A stretch of DNA of 64,000 nt from JBGQOJ01 sp052119585 (GTDB lineage Bacteria; Pseudomonadota; Alphaproteobacteria; Rhodobacterales; Rhodobacteraceae), in the NCBI RefSeq assembly GCF_052119585.1, contig NZ_JBGQOJ010000005.1, forward strand, positions 124,001 through 188,000, in the 5' to 3' direction. Position 1 is the first letter of the stretch, and each line of letters starts with the position of its first letter. The translations under genes and the position numbers were made by a program. This document shows positions 26,261-34,922 of this stretch, one piece after another. The notes under the pieces are model-generated. The model saw nothing but the letters and a program-made list of their open reading frames with translations, did not search any database and was not told the DNA's origin.

Positions 26261-27493
26261 CTATTCCGCTGCGTTGCGGTGGGCGGCCCCGATGTCCGGC
26301 TGATACAGGTAGTCGCGCGTCAAAGGCACGGCGTCGATCCTGCGCGAGATCTGGAACTGGAATACCGCCTGTCGCCCGTGCCGGAACGTCTGTTCGCAGG
26401 CCGCGATATAGAAACGCCACATGCGGATGAAACGGTCGTCATAAATCTGGCGGACCTTGTCGGCGTTCGCGTTGAACCGGTCATACCAGTGGCGCAGCGT
26501 ATAGGCGTAATGCAGGCGTAAGCATTCGATGTCGTCCAGCCACAGCCCCTCTGCCTCGATTGCGGCGGTGACCTCTGACATGCTGGGAATATAACCGCCG
26601 GGGAAAATGTATTTCGCCATCCAGGGGTTTGTCGCCTCGGGGGGGGCAGAGCGCCCGATGGTATGGATCAGCGCCACACCGTCTGGTGTCAGGCGGTCGC
26701 GGATGGTTGCGAAATAGGGCTGGAAATGGGGCAGGCCAACGTGTTCGAACATGCCGACCGACACGATCCGGTCAAAGGTTTCGGTCACATCGCGGTAGTC
26801 GGTCAGGCGGAAGTCCACCCTGTCCGACAGCCCCTCGCGCAGGGCGCGCTGTGTTGCGATCTTGTGCTGCTCTTGCGACAGGGTGACCCCGACCACCTGT
26901 GCGCCATGATCCCGCGCCAGCGTCAGGGCAAGACCGCCCCAGCCACAGCCGATGTCCAGCACCCGCATCCCCGGTTCAATCAGCAGCTTTCCGGCGATAT
27001 GTGCCTTTTTCCGGCTTTGGGCGCGTTCCAGCGTGTCATCGGGGGTGTGGAAATATCCGCAGGAATACTGGCGGTCGTGGTCCAGAAACAGGTCGAACAG
27101 GGCGCTGGACAGATCGTAATGATGCGCCACATTGCGCCGCGACGACGGTGCGATATTGTTCTGGCGCAAACGCCGCAGGGTTGTGCGCGTCCGCCCCAGC
27201 CAGCGCATCCACCAGACGGGGCGGTGCGTGTTGTAATTCGTGACGATGATGGCCATCAGCCCCTGAAGGTCGTCGCCGTCGATGGTCAGCGTGCCGTTCA
27301 TATAGGACTCGCCGAAGGCAAGTTCGGGATTGCGGGCCAGATGCGCGACGGTCGCGCGGTCGTGCAGCCGCACGGTGACCGGATCGCCCGTGCCGTCGCC
27401 GTATCGGCGCTGCGATCCATCGGGCAGGTGCAGCGTGACGGAACCCTGCCGCAGCAAGGCCCCAAGCATATGGTCCAGTGCAGTCGTCCACAT
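26261..27493 (-). CDS. cfa: Cyclopropane-fatty-acyl-phospholipid synthase family
   Basis: 410-residue SAM-dependent enzyme that cyclopropanates unsaturated membrane fatty acids. VLDIGCGWGGLALTLA is the SAM site; VAHHYDLSSALFDLFLD and MFEHVGLPHFQPYF are CFA family blocks. Cyclopropane lipids are a stationary-phase and stress trait. The start lies 107 bases from an FNR-type site (27601-27614), so this gene may belong to the low-oxygen island, although that site could also act on the cytochrome gene on the other side. Confidence 0.88.
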   Translation of the reverse strand: MWTTALDHMLGALLRQGSVTLHLPDGSQRRYGDGTGDPVTVRLHDRATVAHLARNPELAFGESYMNGTLTIDGDDLQGLMAIIVTNYNTHRPVWWMRWLGRTRTTLRRLRQNNIAPSSRRNVAHHYDLSSALFDLFLDHDRQYSCGYFHTPDDTLERAQSRKKAHIAGKLLIEPGMRVLDIGCGWGGLALTLARDHGAQVVGVTLSQEQHKIATQRALREGLSDRVDFRLTDYRDVTETFDRIVSVGMFEHVGLPHFQPYFATIRDRLTPDGVALIHTIGRSAPPEATNPWMAKYIFPGGYIPSMSEVTAAIEAEGLWLDDIECLRLHYAYTLRHWYDRFNANADKVRQIYDDRFIRMWRFYIAACEQTFRHGRQAVFQFQISRRIDAVPLTRDYLYQPDIGAAHRNAAE

Positions 27494-27600
27494 GGCGTGT
27501 CTCCCTTTTGTCGGCCCGTTTCAGGGCGGGTCGTTCGCGGCAATAGTGTTATCCGTGCCAAAATCCCTTCAGTATCATTGCGCTTTTTCCAATCCGTGCC

Positions 27601-27614
27601 TTGACCGCAATCAA
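27601..27614. promoter_or_regulatory. FNR-type box 1
   Basis: TTGACCGCAATCAA, an exact match to TTGAY-N4-RTCAA, in the divergent gap between cfa and a cytochrome c gene. Confidence 0.7.
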
Positions 27615-27667
27615 GCGGCACACCTGTTGTGATTGACAGGTTTCGGGCGGGGCCATTCCCTGCGCTC

Positions 27668-27681
27668 TTGTCAATGGTCAA
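27668..27681. promoter_or_regulatory. FNR-type box 2 (one mismatch)
   Basis: TTGTCAATGGTCAA, one base off the FNR consensus, 82 bases before the start of the cytochrome c gene at 27764, a usual distance for an activating site. Confidence 0.55.
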
Positions 27682-27763
27682 TGAAGATCGCCGGATTTGG
27701 TGAAGGATGGCAACATGCCCCGACGTGCCGCGGGCCCCTCATGCCAACGGAAAGGATGACACC

Positions 27764-28186
27764 ATGTTAAGGATTATAACCCTATCGTTTCTCGTCTCTG
27801 CGGGGGCCGCCAGTGCCCAGTCGGCCACAGATTCGGCCACGGATATGTCGGAATTCTCGCGTGGCCAGCAAGAGTATATGTCCGGCTGCGCCGCCTGCCA
27901 CGGCGAGAATGCCGATGGCAACGGCCCGATTGCCACGATGTTCAAGACGCCCGTGCCCGACCTGACCGGCATCGCCGAGCGCAACGACGGAAAATTCCCG
28001 CTGCTGGATGTGATGCACATCATCGACGGCCGGATGGAGGTGCGCGGCCATGGCAATCCGATGCCGATTTTCGGTCGCCGCTTCGAGACCGAGACAGAGG
28101 ACACCGCCGGCGTCTATGGCAGCGAACCGATGGTGCGCGGTCGGGTTCTGGAACTGGTGCTTTATCTGCAATCCATCCAGAAATAG
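27764..28186 (+). CDS. Small c-type cytochrome
   Basis: 140-residue exported monohaem cytochrome. Signal peptide MLRIITLSFLVSAGAASAQ; one haem-binding CAACH near residue 37, in the phrase YMSGCAACHGENADGNGP. The C-terminal helix with VLELVLYLQSIQK is typical of cytochrome c. The ATG at 27764 follows AAAGGATG and gives a clean signal peptide; a longer reading from 27707 is unlikely. It resembles the gene at 43547 (shared CAACHG...GDG/NGP layout and VRGRxLxLxxYxxxxQ end). It is convergent with the regulator gene, one base apart. Electron partner unknown. Confidence 0.88.
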   Translation: MLRIITLSFLVSAGAASAQSATDSATDMSEFSRGQQEYMSGCAACHGENADGNGPIATMFKTPVPDLTGIAERNDGKFPLLDVMHIIDGRMEVRGHGNPMPIFGRRFETETEDTAGVYGSEPMVRGRVLELVLYLQSIQK

Positions 28187-28187
28187 G

Positions 28188-28955
28188 CTATCCGGGAACC
28201 GGAGAGTCCTCTGAAATCAGGTCGTGACCTGCGGCATCAATGAGGGCGGCCAGGTCCATGACCTCCAGATGCGAGGGGTCATGGATTTTGATCACCCCGA
28301 TTGCGTCCAGCTCGTGCAGGGCGCGGCTAAGGGATTCCGGCCGCGTTCCCAGATAATGGGCAAGGTCGATGCGCCGGATCGGAATATGGATCGCGATCGG
28401 ATGATCCTCCAGCCCTGCGCTGCCGATAAGCCGCGACCGTCGCCGGATCAGGATCAACAGAAACGACGCGACACGCTCTATCACCTTGCGCGCGCCCAGC
28501 AGCAGGATCCATTCCCGCGCGGCATCCAGTTCGTCCAGCACATTGACCAGAAACATCCGTTCAATTTCAGGCGTTTCTTTCAGGATTTTCTCGAACGGCA
28601 CCCGGTCCAGACAAAAGATCTGCGTTTCGGTCAGGGCTTCGACCTGATAGCTGGACGCGCCATCGAACAGGTGACCGTACATGTCTGTCGGCACCAAAAG
28701 CCCGATGATGTGTTTCCGCCCGTCCTGCAAAAGTTTTGTCATGCACATCATGCCGTCAAGCACGTAGCCAACATGATCGGTTTCTTCGCCATCCTCGATC
28801 ATTATTTTTCCGGCGGCTATGGTTTTGACACGCGAAATCTTGCCGATCTTGTCGCGTGTCGCGGGGGACATCATTGCAAACAGGTCGGCAAGGTGGGTTC
28901 CCTTTGCCCCGCGCAACCCTTGCGGCAGAACAGGCCCCTGATCTGCACCACTCAT
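28188..28955 (-). CDS. Crp/Fnr family regulator without N-terminal cysteine cluster
   Basis: 255-residue regulator: cyclic-nucleotide-binding-like beta roll (residues about 30-140) and a C-terminal winged helix with RIDLAHYLGTRPESLSRALHELDAIGVI (in pieces; about residues 196-223). ESLSRAL in the recognition helix fits the FNR group that reads TTGAT half-sites. The four cysteines of oxygen-sensing FNR are absent, so it is more like FixK/Dnr/NnrR types that sense NO or another signal, or that are regulated only by level. Divergent from a second Crp/Fnr gene with one FNR box between. Confidence 0.88.
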   Translation of the reverse strand: MSGADQGPVLPQGLRGAKGTHLADLFAMMSPATRDKIGKISRVKTIAAGKIMIEDGEETDHVGYVLDGMMCMTKLLQDGRKHIIGLLVPTDMYGHLFDGASSYQVEALTETQIFCLDRVPFEKILKETPEIERMFLVNVLDELDAAREWILLLGARKVIERVASFLLILIRRRSRLIGSAGLEDHPIAIHIPIRRIDLAHYLGTRPESLSRALHELDAIGVIKIHDPSHLEVMDLAALIDAAGHDLISEDSPVPG

Positions 28956-29299
28956 TTTTCAGTGCCGTAACGAATTGAAATTATTTGGGAAAAACGAAAA
29001 CTGATTGAAGCAAGATACACTGATCAACCCTCCTTTTTATCAATACCGCATGGTCTTTTCTTTTGGCCGACCGGTCAACCGCCAATTAAATATGGTATGA
29101 CATAGCTCATCTTGATTCAGATCAATACCGGGCTTTAAAAATCCTTCCATAAAGTTATCATATTGAGATGTAATGAGTCGTTGTCGATTCTTCCGGTGGA
29201 TGTATTTCATCACCGGGTGCCACGACGCCGAGATGTTGATTTCCCCCCTTTGATCAGGCGCGCTGTTCCGGTGTGCCAACCTGTAAAGTGAGGCTTGAG
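28956..29299. other. Intergenic region between two Crp/Fnr genes
   Basis: 344 bases without a supported gene, visibly more AT-rich than its surroundings. It contains the FNR box at 29112-29125. A reading frame on the minus strand (29040-29318) covers the box but has no ribosome site or family features and I do not accept it. Confidence 0.6.
29112..29125. promoter_or_regulatory. FNR-type box 3
   Basis: TTGATTCAGATCAA, a perfect FNR site, nearly midway between the divergent regulator genes (156 bases from the left start, 174 from the right). Suggests mutual or self regulation. Confidence 0.75.
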
Positions 29300-30211
29300 A
29301 TGTATCGACTTCCAGCAACCCAATCCAAAAGAGAATGTGCGAATTGCATGATGCGCAGCGAGGGCATTTGCGGAATGATCAGCCCTGAAACGCGTGACAA
29401 GCTTGTATCGACGGGGCGCATTCAGGATTTCCCCGCGAACGGGCGTATTTGCGACGAGGACAACGGGCCTGCGTTCGTCGGGGTGGTGATTTCGGGATAT
29501 CTGCGGTTTCAACGCCATGGCATGGACGGGCGGCGGCAGATTTTAAGTCTGGAGATGGCAGGCGACATTATCGGCGATTCGTCCAGCCATAGAGCCGGCT
29601 ATGCGATCGAGGCGGCGACGGATGTTCGCGTGTGCAGGTTCGACAAGGCCGTGTTCGACCGCCTGATGGTGGAAGAACCTGATCTGGTCCGCGCGGTTTA
29701 CAAGCTGCGGATGGCCAAGCTGGAACGACTGCGCTGGTTGACGTGGTCCTTGGGGGCGCTCAGCGCTCAGGAACGGCTGTGTTCGTTTTTCGCGATGGCG
29801 ACCAATTTCATGGCTTTCGAGCCGGACGGCAGGACGGGCGGCATCTTGCATGTGGACCTGCCGCGGTCCGATATTGCGGATTTGTTGGGCGTCTCGATGG
29901 AAACGATCAGCCGGATCGCCAAAAGGTTGCATGAAATCGGCGCGCTGCGAACCATCACGCCCTATAAATTCGAAATTCCGGATCTGCCGGCGCTGGTCGA
30001 GATGGGCCAGTTGGAAGGGACGTTCGATCAGATACAGTTTCCGCATAATCTGGCCGCGTCCTGGGGCAGGCTGAACCTGCAACCGGGCGCGGTGTCAAAG
30101 CGGATGAAGGCAGTGCCTGCCAAGGCCGGACCGCTGTTGAGGGCCGTTGCGAACACGCCATCCCCGCCGGGAACGGCCGCAACTTTTGCGCCTGTTGATT
30201 GGTATCAATGA
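29300..30211 (+). CDS. FNR-type oxygen-sensing regulator
   Basis: 303-residue Crp/Fnr regulator. The N-terminus has CANCMMRSEGIC, a C-x2-C-x7-C pattern like the iron-sulfur ligands of FnrL/FnrP, with further cysteines at RICDED and RVCRF; one of these could be the fourth ligand. The C-terminal winged helix includes RSDIADLLGVSMETISRIAKRL, in which the recognition helix reads ETISRI. A C-terminal tail of about 70 residues beyond the helix is longer than in FNR. Oxygen sensing by a [4Fe-4S] cluster is inferred from the cysteines. Its last codons overlap FNR box 4. Confidence 0.85.
   Translation: MYRLPATQSKRECANCMMRSEGICGMISPETRDKLVSTGRIQDFPANGRICDEDNGPAFVGVVISGYLRFQRHGMDGRRQILSLEMAGDIIGDSSSHRAGYAIEAATDVRVCRFDKAVFDRLMVEEPDLVRAVYKLRMAKLERLRWLTWSLGALSAQERLCSFFAMATNFMAFEPDGRTGGILHVDLPRSDIADLLGVSMETISRIAKRLHEIGALRTITPYKFEIPDLPALVEMGQLEGTFDQIQFPHNLAASWGRLNLQPGAVSKRMKAVPAKAGPLLRAVANTPSPPGTAATFAPVDWYQ
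30195..30208. promoter_or_regulatory. FNR-type box 4
   Basis: TTGATTGGTATCAA, a perfect FNR site lying in the last codons of the FNR-type gene and 146 bases before the hsp20 start. It probably drives hsp20. Confidence 0.65.
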
Positions 30212-30354
30212 TTGCGGGACCGGATGGGGATACCCTGTCCTGACTTGCCAGACACAGCCCCTTTTACGGCTCAGTTGCCCCCTGTTACCGGGGGCAATCC
30301 TGCGGGCTGTTGCCTGACAAGCCATAGTCAACGCATCATCGACGGAGACCCCCC

Positions 30355-30888
30355 ATGAGCAAGAAAAGCACACAAGTTGAAGTGAAACGCGAAACGCGGC
30401 CTGCGGGAAATGGACAGCGGCAGAACCCGTTTGTCTCGCTGAGGCACGAGATTGACCGCCTCTTCGAGGACTTCGACTGGCCCGGCATTCATCTGCCGTT
30501 TCGGGCAAGTGGCAGCGCAATAGAGCCGGTGCGCCAATGGTCCGATGTCTGGGCGATGGCACCGGCGATGGATCTGGTCGAGCGGAACGGCGAATACGAA
30601 ATTCAGGCAGAACTGCCCGGACTGGGTCTTGACGACATCGACGTCAAGGTCAGCGAAGGCATGCTGACCATCAAGGGCGAAAAATCCGAGGAACACGTCG
30701 AGGACGATCAGGATTATCACATGCGCGAACGCAGCTATGGCCAGTTCCAGCGCAGTTTCCGCCTGCCCGATGGCGTTGACACCGACAAGGTCGAGGCCCG
30801 GTTCGACAAGGGCGTGTTGTTTGTCAAAATGCCGAAAACCGCTCAGGCTAAAAGCAAGGAACGCAAGATCGAGGTGAAGCCTGCCTGA
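30355..30888 (+). CDS. Hsp20 small heat-shock protein
   Basis: 177-residue alpha-crystallin type chaperone. The crystallin domain spans about residues 70-165: PAMDLVERNGEYEIQAELPGL at its start and GVLFVKMPKT as the conserved G-x-L end. It binds unfolding proteins without ATP. The N-terminal ALPFRAS-like arm and lysine-rich tail are normal. Preceded by an FNR box and followed by a strong terminator. An Hsp20 under oxygen control parallels HspX of mycobacteria. Confidence 0.93.
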   Translation: MSKKSTQVEVKRETRPAGNGQRQNPFVSLRHEIDRLFEDFDWPGIHLPFRASGSAIEPVRQWSDVWAMAPAMDLVERNGEYEIQAELPGLGLDDIDVKVSEGMLTIKGEKSEEHVEDDQDYHMRERSYGQFQRSFRLPDGVDTDKVEARFDKGVLFVKMPKTAQAKSKERKIEVKPA

Positions 30889-30910
30889 CCGGAACAGGAC
30901 CGACCCCGAA

Positions 30911-30946
30911 AGCCGGTGCAGCCTAGCTTGGCGCACCGGCTTTTTT
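30911..30946. terminator. Terminator between hsp20 and the kinase gene
   Basis: Eight-base stem GCCGGTGC / GCACCGGC followed by six T residues on the plus strand. It ends hsp20; the stop of the convergent kinase gene lies in its loop. Confidence 0.8.
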
Positions 30947-32461
30947 CTGGTCCAACGCCGTTTTCGCGGTCTGGATCGTGTCTGACAGGGCTGCTGCCGC
31001 GTTGACGCGGGTCCAGCCGACCGTGCCGCAGTCCTGAAGCACCTGTTGCCGGACCACGCCCGCATCGGCGTCCGACGCGTCACCGGACCGCGCCGAGACC
31101 CTTGAAATCAGGACGGGAAGGGGGGCTGTCAGCCAGATTCCAGTGAACGGCACCCTGACCTGATCCGCCAGCGCCTCGGCGCGTGACCGGATGGACTGAT
31201 CCAGAAATGTGGCGTCCAGCAAAACCGAATGGCCGGCCTTCAGGATCGATTCTGCCCGATGGAACATCCGGTCGTAAACCCGTTCGCGTTCGGGTTGCGC
31301 ATAGCTGTCTGCGGGCAGGCGGGTTTGCTCTGCGACGCCGCGCATCGCCTTTCGCTCCAGATCGCTGCGCAGGTGGACCGCGCCGGGGGCCGCCCCGATC
31401 AGCGGCGCCAGCGCGTGGGCGACAGTTGTTTTTCCGGTGCCCGACAGCCCGCCGACCGCGACCAGCCGCGCGGGCGCATGGGTCAGGGCGGCCAGCGCCT
31501 CGTCCAGATAATGCTGTGCCTCTGCCGCGGGGGGGGCCGATGTGGCGGTCGCGGTCTGCACCATGACCATCGCGCGGATCGCGGCGCGGACGGCCAGAAA
31601 CAGCGGCAACGCCGCCAGCCCGTCATCCTCGGTGCCACGGGCCGCCAGAAGGTAGCTGTTCAACACAATATTCGCGCCACGTCGCAGGTCGCGGTGGCGC
31701 AGGTCCATGACCAGAAACGCAAGATCGTAAAGCACATCGCAGGTGCCCAGAACCTCGTCGAATTCCAGCGCGTCAAAGGGGGTTGGCACGCCGTCGATCA
31801 GCACAAGGTTGCGTAGATGCAGGTCGCCGTGGCAGCGCCGGACATGGCCGTCAAGGCCGCGCCGGTCCAGCAGGGCGGCCTGTGCGTCAAGGCTGTGACG
31901 CGCGCCCGACAGAAACCGGTGCAGCCGGTCCGCGCCCAATGCGTCGTGCATGCCTGCGAAAACGCGGGTCAGTTCTGCCAGAATGTCAGCGATCAGTTTT
32001 GCCCCGCCGACGTGTTTGACGGGGGTCTGGTGGTGGTAGTCGTAGATGGCCTGTCCCAGTTGATTGGCAAGGGTATCGGTGAACCCGCCTGCTGCGGCGA
32101 TCACGGCCAGTTCGTCTTCTTGCGGGAACCGCCACATGCGCAGCACCCATTCGACGACATCCCCGGTCCCGCCCAGCGCAAGCGTGCCATCAGGCTGGCG
32201 GGTGACGGGGATCACATCGCGGTAGATCGTGGGTGCCACCGACTGGTTCAGGTCCAGTTCGCGCTGCAACATCTGTTCGCGCAAGGGCAGGGTTGACAGG
32301 TCCATATAGTCATAGCGCACGGCCCGCTTGATTTTCAGCGCCGTGTCGCCCGCAAGAAACACCAGCGCGCCATGGGTCTGCACAACGCTGACCGGCCCCT
32401 TGCCCGGATGCCCTGCAGGGGATGCCAGAAACGCGATGACCTCTGCCTGATTGTCCTGCAT
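30923..32461 (-). CDS. Bifunctional APH-like / P-loop kinase, Rv2004c-like
   Basis: 512-residue two-domain protein. The N-terminal half is an aminoglycoside-phosphotransferase-like kinase fold with catalytic HGDLHLRNL and FDALEFDE; the C-terminal half is a P-loop kinase/ATPase with Walker A GGLSGTGKTT and a following ATFLD block. The same architecture occurs in Rv2004c, a member of the mycobacterial DosR regulon. Substrate unknown. The ATG at 32461 follows GGAAAGGA; longer readings up to 32584 would run through the FNR box and are rejected. Divergent from the E1 operon. Confidence 0.85.
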   Translation of the reverse strand: MQDNQAEVIAFLASPAGHPGKGPVSVVQTHGALVFLAGDTALKIKRAVRYDYMDLSTLPLREQMLQRELDLNQSVAPTIYRDVIPVTRQPDGTLALGGTGDVVEWVLRMWRFPQEDELAVIAAAGGFTDTLANQLGQAIYDYHHQTPVKHVGGAKLIADILAELTRVFAGMHDALGADRLHRFLSGARHSLDAQAALLDRRGLDGHVRRCHGDLHLRNLVLIDGVPTPFDALEFDEVLGTCDVLYDLAFLVMDLRHRDLRRGANIVLNSYLLAARGTEDDGLAALPLFLAVRAAIRAMVMVQTATATSAPPAAEAQHYLDEALAALTHAPARLVAVGGLSGTGKTTVAHALAPLIGAAPGAVHLRSDLERKAMRGVAEQTRLPADSYAQPERERVYDRMFHRAESILKAGHSVLLDATFLDQSIRSRAEALADQVRVPFTGIWLTAPLPVLISRVSARSGDASDADAGVVRQQVLQDCGTVGWTRVNAAAALSDTIQTAKTALDQKKAGAPS

Positions 32462-32570
32462 CTGCCTGTCCTTTCCGCCCCGACGCGCCTGAATTGCCGC
32501 TTGCGCATCCATGCTGCGCGACGCGGGGCCGCCCTGCATTGACTGGCGACAACGGCGGGGTTGCGGTTGG

Positions 32571-32584
32571 TTGATGACGGTCAA
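32571..32584. promoter_or_regulatory. FNR-type box 5
   Basis: TTGATGACGGTCAA, exact FNR match in the gap between the kinase gene (109 bases away) and the E1 alpha gene (73 bases away). The spacing suits activation of the E1 operon. Confidence 0.75.
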
Positions 32585-32657
32585 TGATCCCGCCCGGAAC
32601 CGGAACTATGGTGAGGCCACGTTACCGGAATTCCATTCATCCAAGGGAGGAATAGAA

Positions 32658-33890
32658 ATGGCGGATGTTAACGAACTTCAGGAAACCAAGAGCACGGCCG
32701 CTGCAACAGCCCCAGTGACTGCTCATGTGACATCCCGTCGGGGCTTTCTTCAGATCGCGGCGCTTGCGGGCGCGTCTGTTTCGCTGGCCAGCAAGGTTGC
32801 CCGCGCCAACGGAGAGATCGGGTTCTGGTCAAAAGACCTGTCCGACGACCAGCTTGTGCAAATGTATCGCACCATTCTGCGCATCCGCTGGCACGAACGC
32901 ACAATGGCGGACAAGATGCTGACAGACAGCAACTATCGCGGCTACAACCACTTCTACGCAGGCCAGGAGGCCGTCGCGACAGGGGTCTGCGCCGCCTTGC
33001 GCAACGACGGGCCGTTCGACCAGATCGACCTTGCCTATTCCACCCACCGCCCGACCGGACATGCCCTTGCCAAGGGCGTGGACATGAAACTGATGTGCGC
33101 CGAGAACGACTTTCGCGCCACCGGCCTGAACGGCGGGTTTGGCGCCGAAATGCACCTGTGCGACCCAAGCGTCGGGTTCATCGGGGCGGACGGTATGATC
33201 GGCCCCGGTCCGGTGATCGCCAGCGGATCGGCCTTTGCCTTTCGTGCGCGCGGATCGGATCAGGTCGCGGTGGTGTTCGGGGGCGACGGCACCTATGCGA
33301 CACCGCATTTCCACTCGGCGCTGAACAACGCCAAACTGCTGGATCTGCCGTTCATCTATGTGCTGGAGAACAACCTTTATCACCAATACGCACATTATTC
33401 CTATTCGTGCCCGCACAAGGACATCGCCGATGCGGCACGCGCCTATGGCATCCCCGCGACGGTCGTGGACGGGCAAGATGTGTTTCAGGTCTACAACGCC
33501 GCAAAAGAGGCGGTGGACCGCGCAAGGTCCGGCGGTGGCCCGACCTTTATCGAGGCCAAGACCTATCGCTATTACAACCACTGGGGCGCCCCCGGTGCGG
33601 TCGCGGGAGAGTTGGGGGCCTTCGGCTATGACCCGCTTGCCATTTCATCCTTCCGGCCCGAACGCGAAGTGCGGTCGTGGATGCAGCGCGATCCGGTCGA
33701 CATCTGCCGCGACACCCTGGTCGACTGGGGTGTCATGGATATGGCCACCGCAGAGCAGATAGAGTCCGACGTGCGCACCGAGGTCGACGAGGCCTTTGCC
33801 TGGGCGGCAGAACAGCCGCTTTGCACCCCCGAGGACGGTCTGAAACATGTTTTTGCAACCGGCGAGGTTCCCGTGCGCCAGTTCGGCTGA
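32658..33890 (+). CDS. Tat-exported thiamine-diphosphate dehydrogenase E1 alpha
   Basis: 410-residue E1 alpha subunit of the pyruvate/acetoin/branched 2-oxoacid dehydrogenase family. The thiamine-diphosphate motif GGDG (209-211) ... LENN (236-239) is intact, with histidines in YSTHRPTGHALAKG. Unusually, residues 1-50 form a textbook Tat signal: TSRRGFLQ (25-32), a hydrophobic stretch IAALAGASVSLAS and a cut site VARA-NG. The E1 domain begins only at residue about 60, and GGGAGG before the ATG at 32658 supports the start, so the signal is part of the gene. It implies a folded, cofactor-loaded enzyme in the periplasm. Followed by E1 beta and cytochromes; no E2 or E3. Confidence 0.88.
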   Translation: MADVNELQETKSTAAATAPVTAHVTSRRGFLQIAALAGASVSLASKVARANGEIGFWSKDLSDDQLVQMYRTILRIRWHERTMADKMLTDSNYRGYNHFYAGQEAVATGVCAALRNDGPFDQIDLAYSTHRPTGHALAKGVDMKLMCAENDFRATGLNGGFGAEMHLCDPSVGFIGADGMIGPGPVIASGSAFAFRARGSDQVAVVFGGDGTYATPHFHSALNNAKLLDLPFIYVLENNLYHQYAHYSYSCPHKDIADAARAYGIPATVVDGQDVFQVYNAAKEAVDRARSGGGPTFIEAKTYRYYNHWGAPGAVAGELGAFGYDPLAISSFRPEREVRSWMQRDPVDICRDTLVDWGVMDMATAEQIESDVRTEVDEAFAWAAEQPLCTPEDGLKHVFATGEVPVRQFG

Positions 33891-33923
33891 TCGCGGCACC
33901 CATGCATAAAAAGGAACACGACG

Positions 33924-34895
33924 ATGACAGAGAAAAGCTGGATGTATTCCGTGCTCGAGGCGGTCGCGAACGAGATGCGCGCCGACCCCAATATGATCTG
34001 GATCTACGAACTGACGCCCCCCGTCGCCTCTAACCCCGGCATGCCGGTGATCAATCTGGAGGAAGAGTTCGGGCGCAAGCGGGTGGTCAACACCGGCATC
34101 GACGAGAACTGGATGGTGTCCGCCGTGATCGGTGCCGGTCTGGCGGGGTCACGGGCGGCTACCTATGTGCCCTATCAGGGGGCGTGCATGCCGTTCCAGG
34201 TGATCCAGAACCACGCGGGCAAGTTGCGCCAGATGACCGGCGGCAAGGCGACCCTGCCGGTGGTCTTCGTGATGGAGATGACGGGCCAGACTCCGGGGTT
34301 TGCGGGGCAGCATTCGGACTACGAGATCGACAGCCTTTACGCCCATATCTCGGGGGTTCGGACCATTATCCCCTCGACGCCCTATGATGCCAAAGGGATG
34401 ATGGTTTCGGCGCTGCGCAGCCCCGATCCGGTGGTCTATCTGTATCCCGCGGGCCTGCGCACCCTGACCGAAGAGGTGCCCGACGACCAATACGAGGTGC
34501 CGCTGGACAAGGCCGCCGTGCGCTCTGAAGGCAGCGACCTGACTATCGTCGGATCGGGTGCGGGCATGCCCGAAGTGCTAGCCGCCGCAAAGCGGTTGCA
34601 GGATGACGGCATGGGGGTCGAGGTGATCGACCTGCGGGTGCTCAAGGAAATGGACACCGAAACGCTGGTGAATTCGGTCGCCAAGACCAAGCGCCTGCTG
34701 GCGGTGGACCAGTCCTATTACACCCTTGGCCCCGCAGCCGAAGTCATCGCGCGTGTGGCCGAGAACGTCGAGGGGGCCAGGTTCAAGCGGATCGCCTTTC
34801 CCGACGCGGCACCACCCGCATCGCCCGAGATGTTCCTGTGGATGCGGCCCAACGCCGATCACATCACCGCCGCCGCCAAAGCGATTGTCGGCTAA
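33924..34895 (+). CDS. Thiamine-diphosphate dehydrogenase E1 beta
   Basis: 323-residue partner of the E1 alpha. It has the E1 beta transketolase-like domain with NLEEEFGRKRVVNTGIDENWM (in pieces), the glutamate that activates thiamine diphosphate, and the C-terminal domain with DLTIVGSGAGMPEVL and VIDLRVLKEMD. It has no signal peptide. If the alpha subunit is exported, beta would have to travel with it in a folded complex, as known for some Tat-exported hydrogenases. It is 33 bases after E1 alpha, with AAAAAGGA before its ATG. Confidence 0.88.
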   Translation: MTEKSWMYSVLEAVANEMRADPNMIWIYELTPPVASNPGMPVINLEEEFGRKRVVNTGIDENWMVSAVIGAGLAGSRAATYVPYQGACMPFQVIQNHAGKLRQMTGGKATLPVVFVMEMTGQTPGFAGQHSDYEIDSLYAHISGVRTIIPSTPYDAKGMMVSALRSPDPVVYLYPAGLRTLTEEVPDDQYEVPLDKAAVRSEGSDLTIVGSGAGMPEVLAAAKRLQDDGMGVEVIDLRVLKEMDTETLVNSVAKTKRLLAVDQSYYTLGPAAEVIARVAENVEGARFKRIAFPDAAPPASPEMFLWMRPNADHITAAAKAIVG

Positions 34896-34922
34896 GCACA
34901 CAAGAAACCAAAGGAGAACCCG

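Noticed and set aside
29040..29318. 92-residue minus-strand reading frame between the two regulator genes
   Set aside because: It covers the FNR box and overlaps the regulator start, has no ribosome site, and its sequence shows no family features.
32462..32584. N-terminal extension of the APH/P-loop kinase
   Set aside because: It would translate through the FNR box and lacks a ribosome site; the ATG at 32461 has GGAAAGGA.
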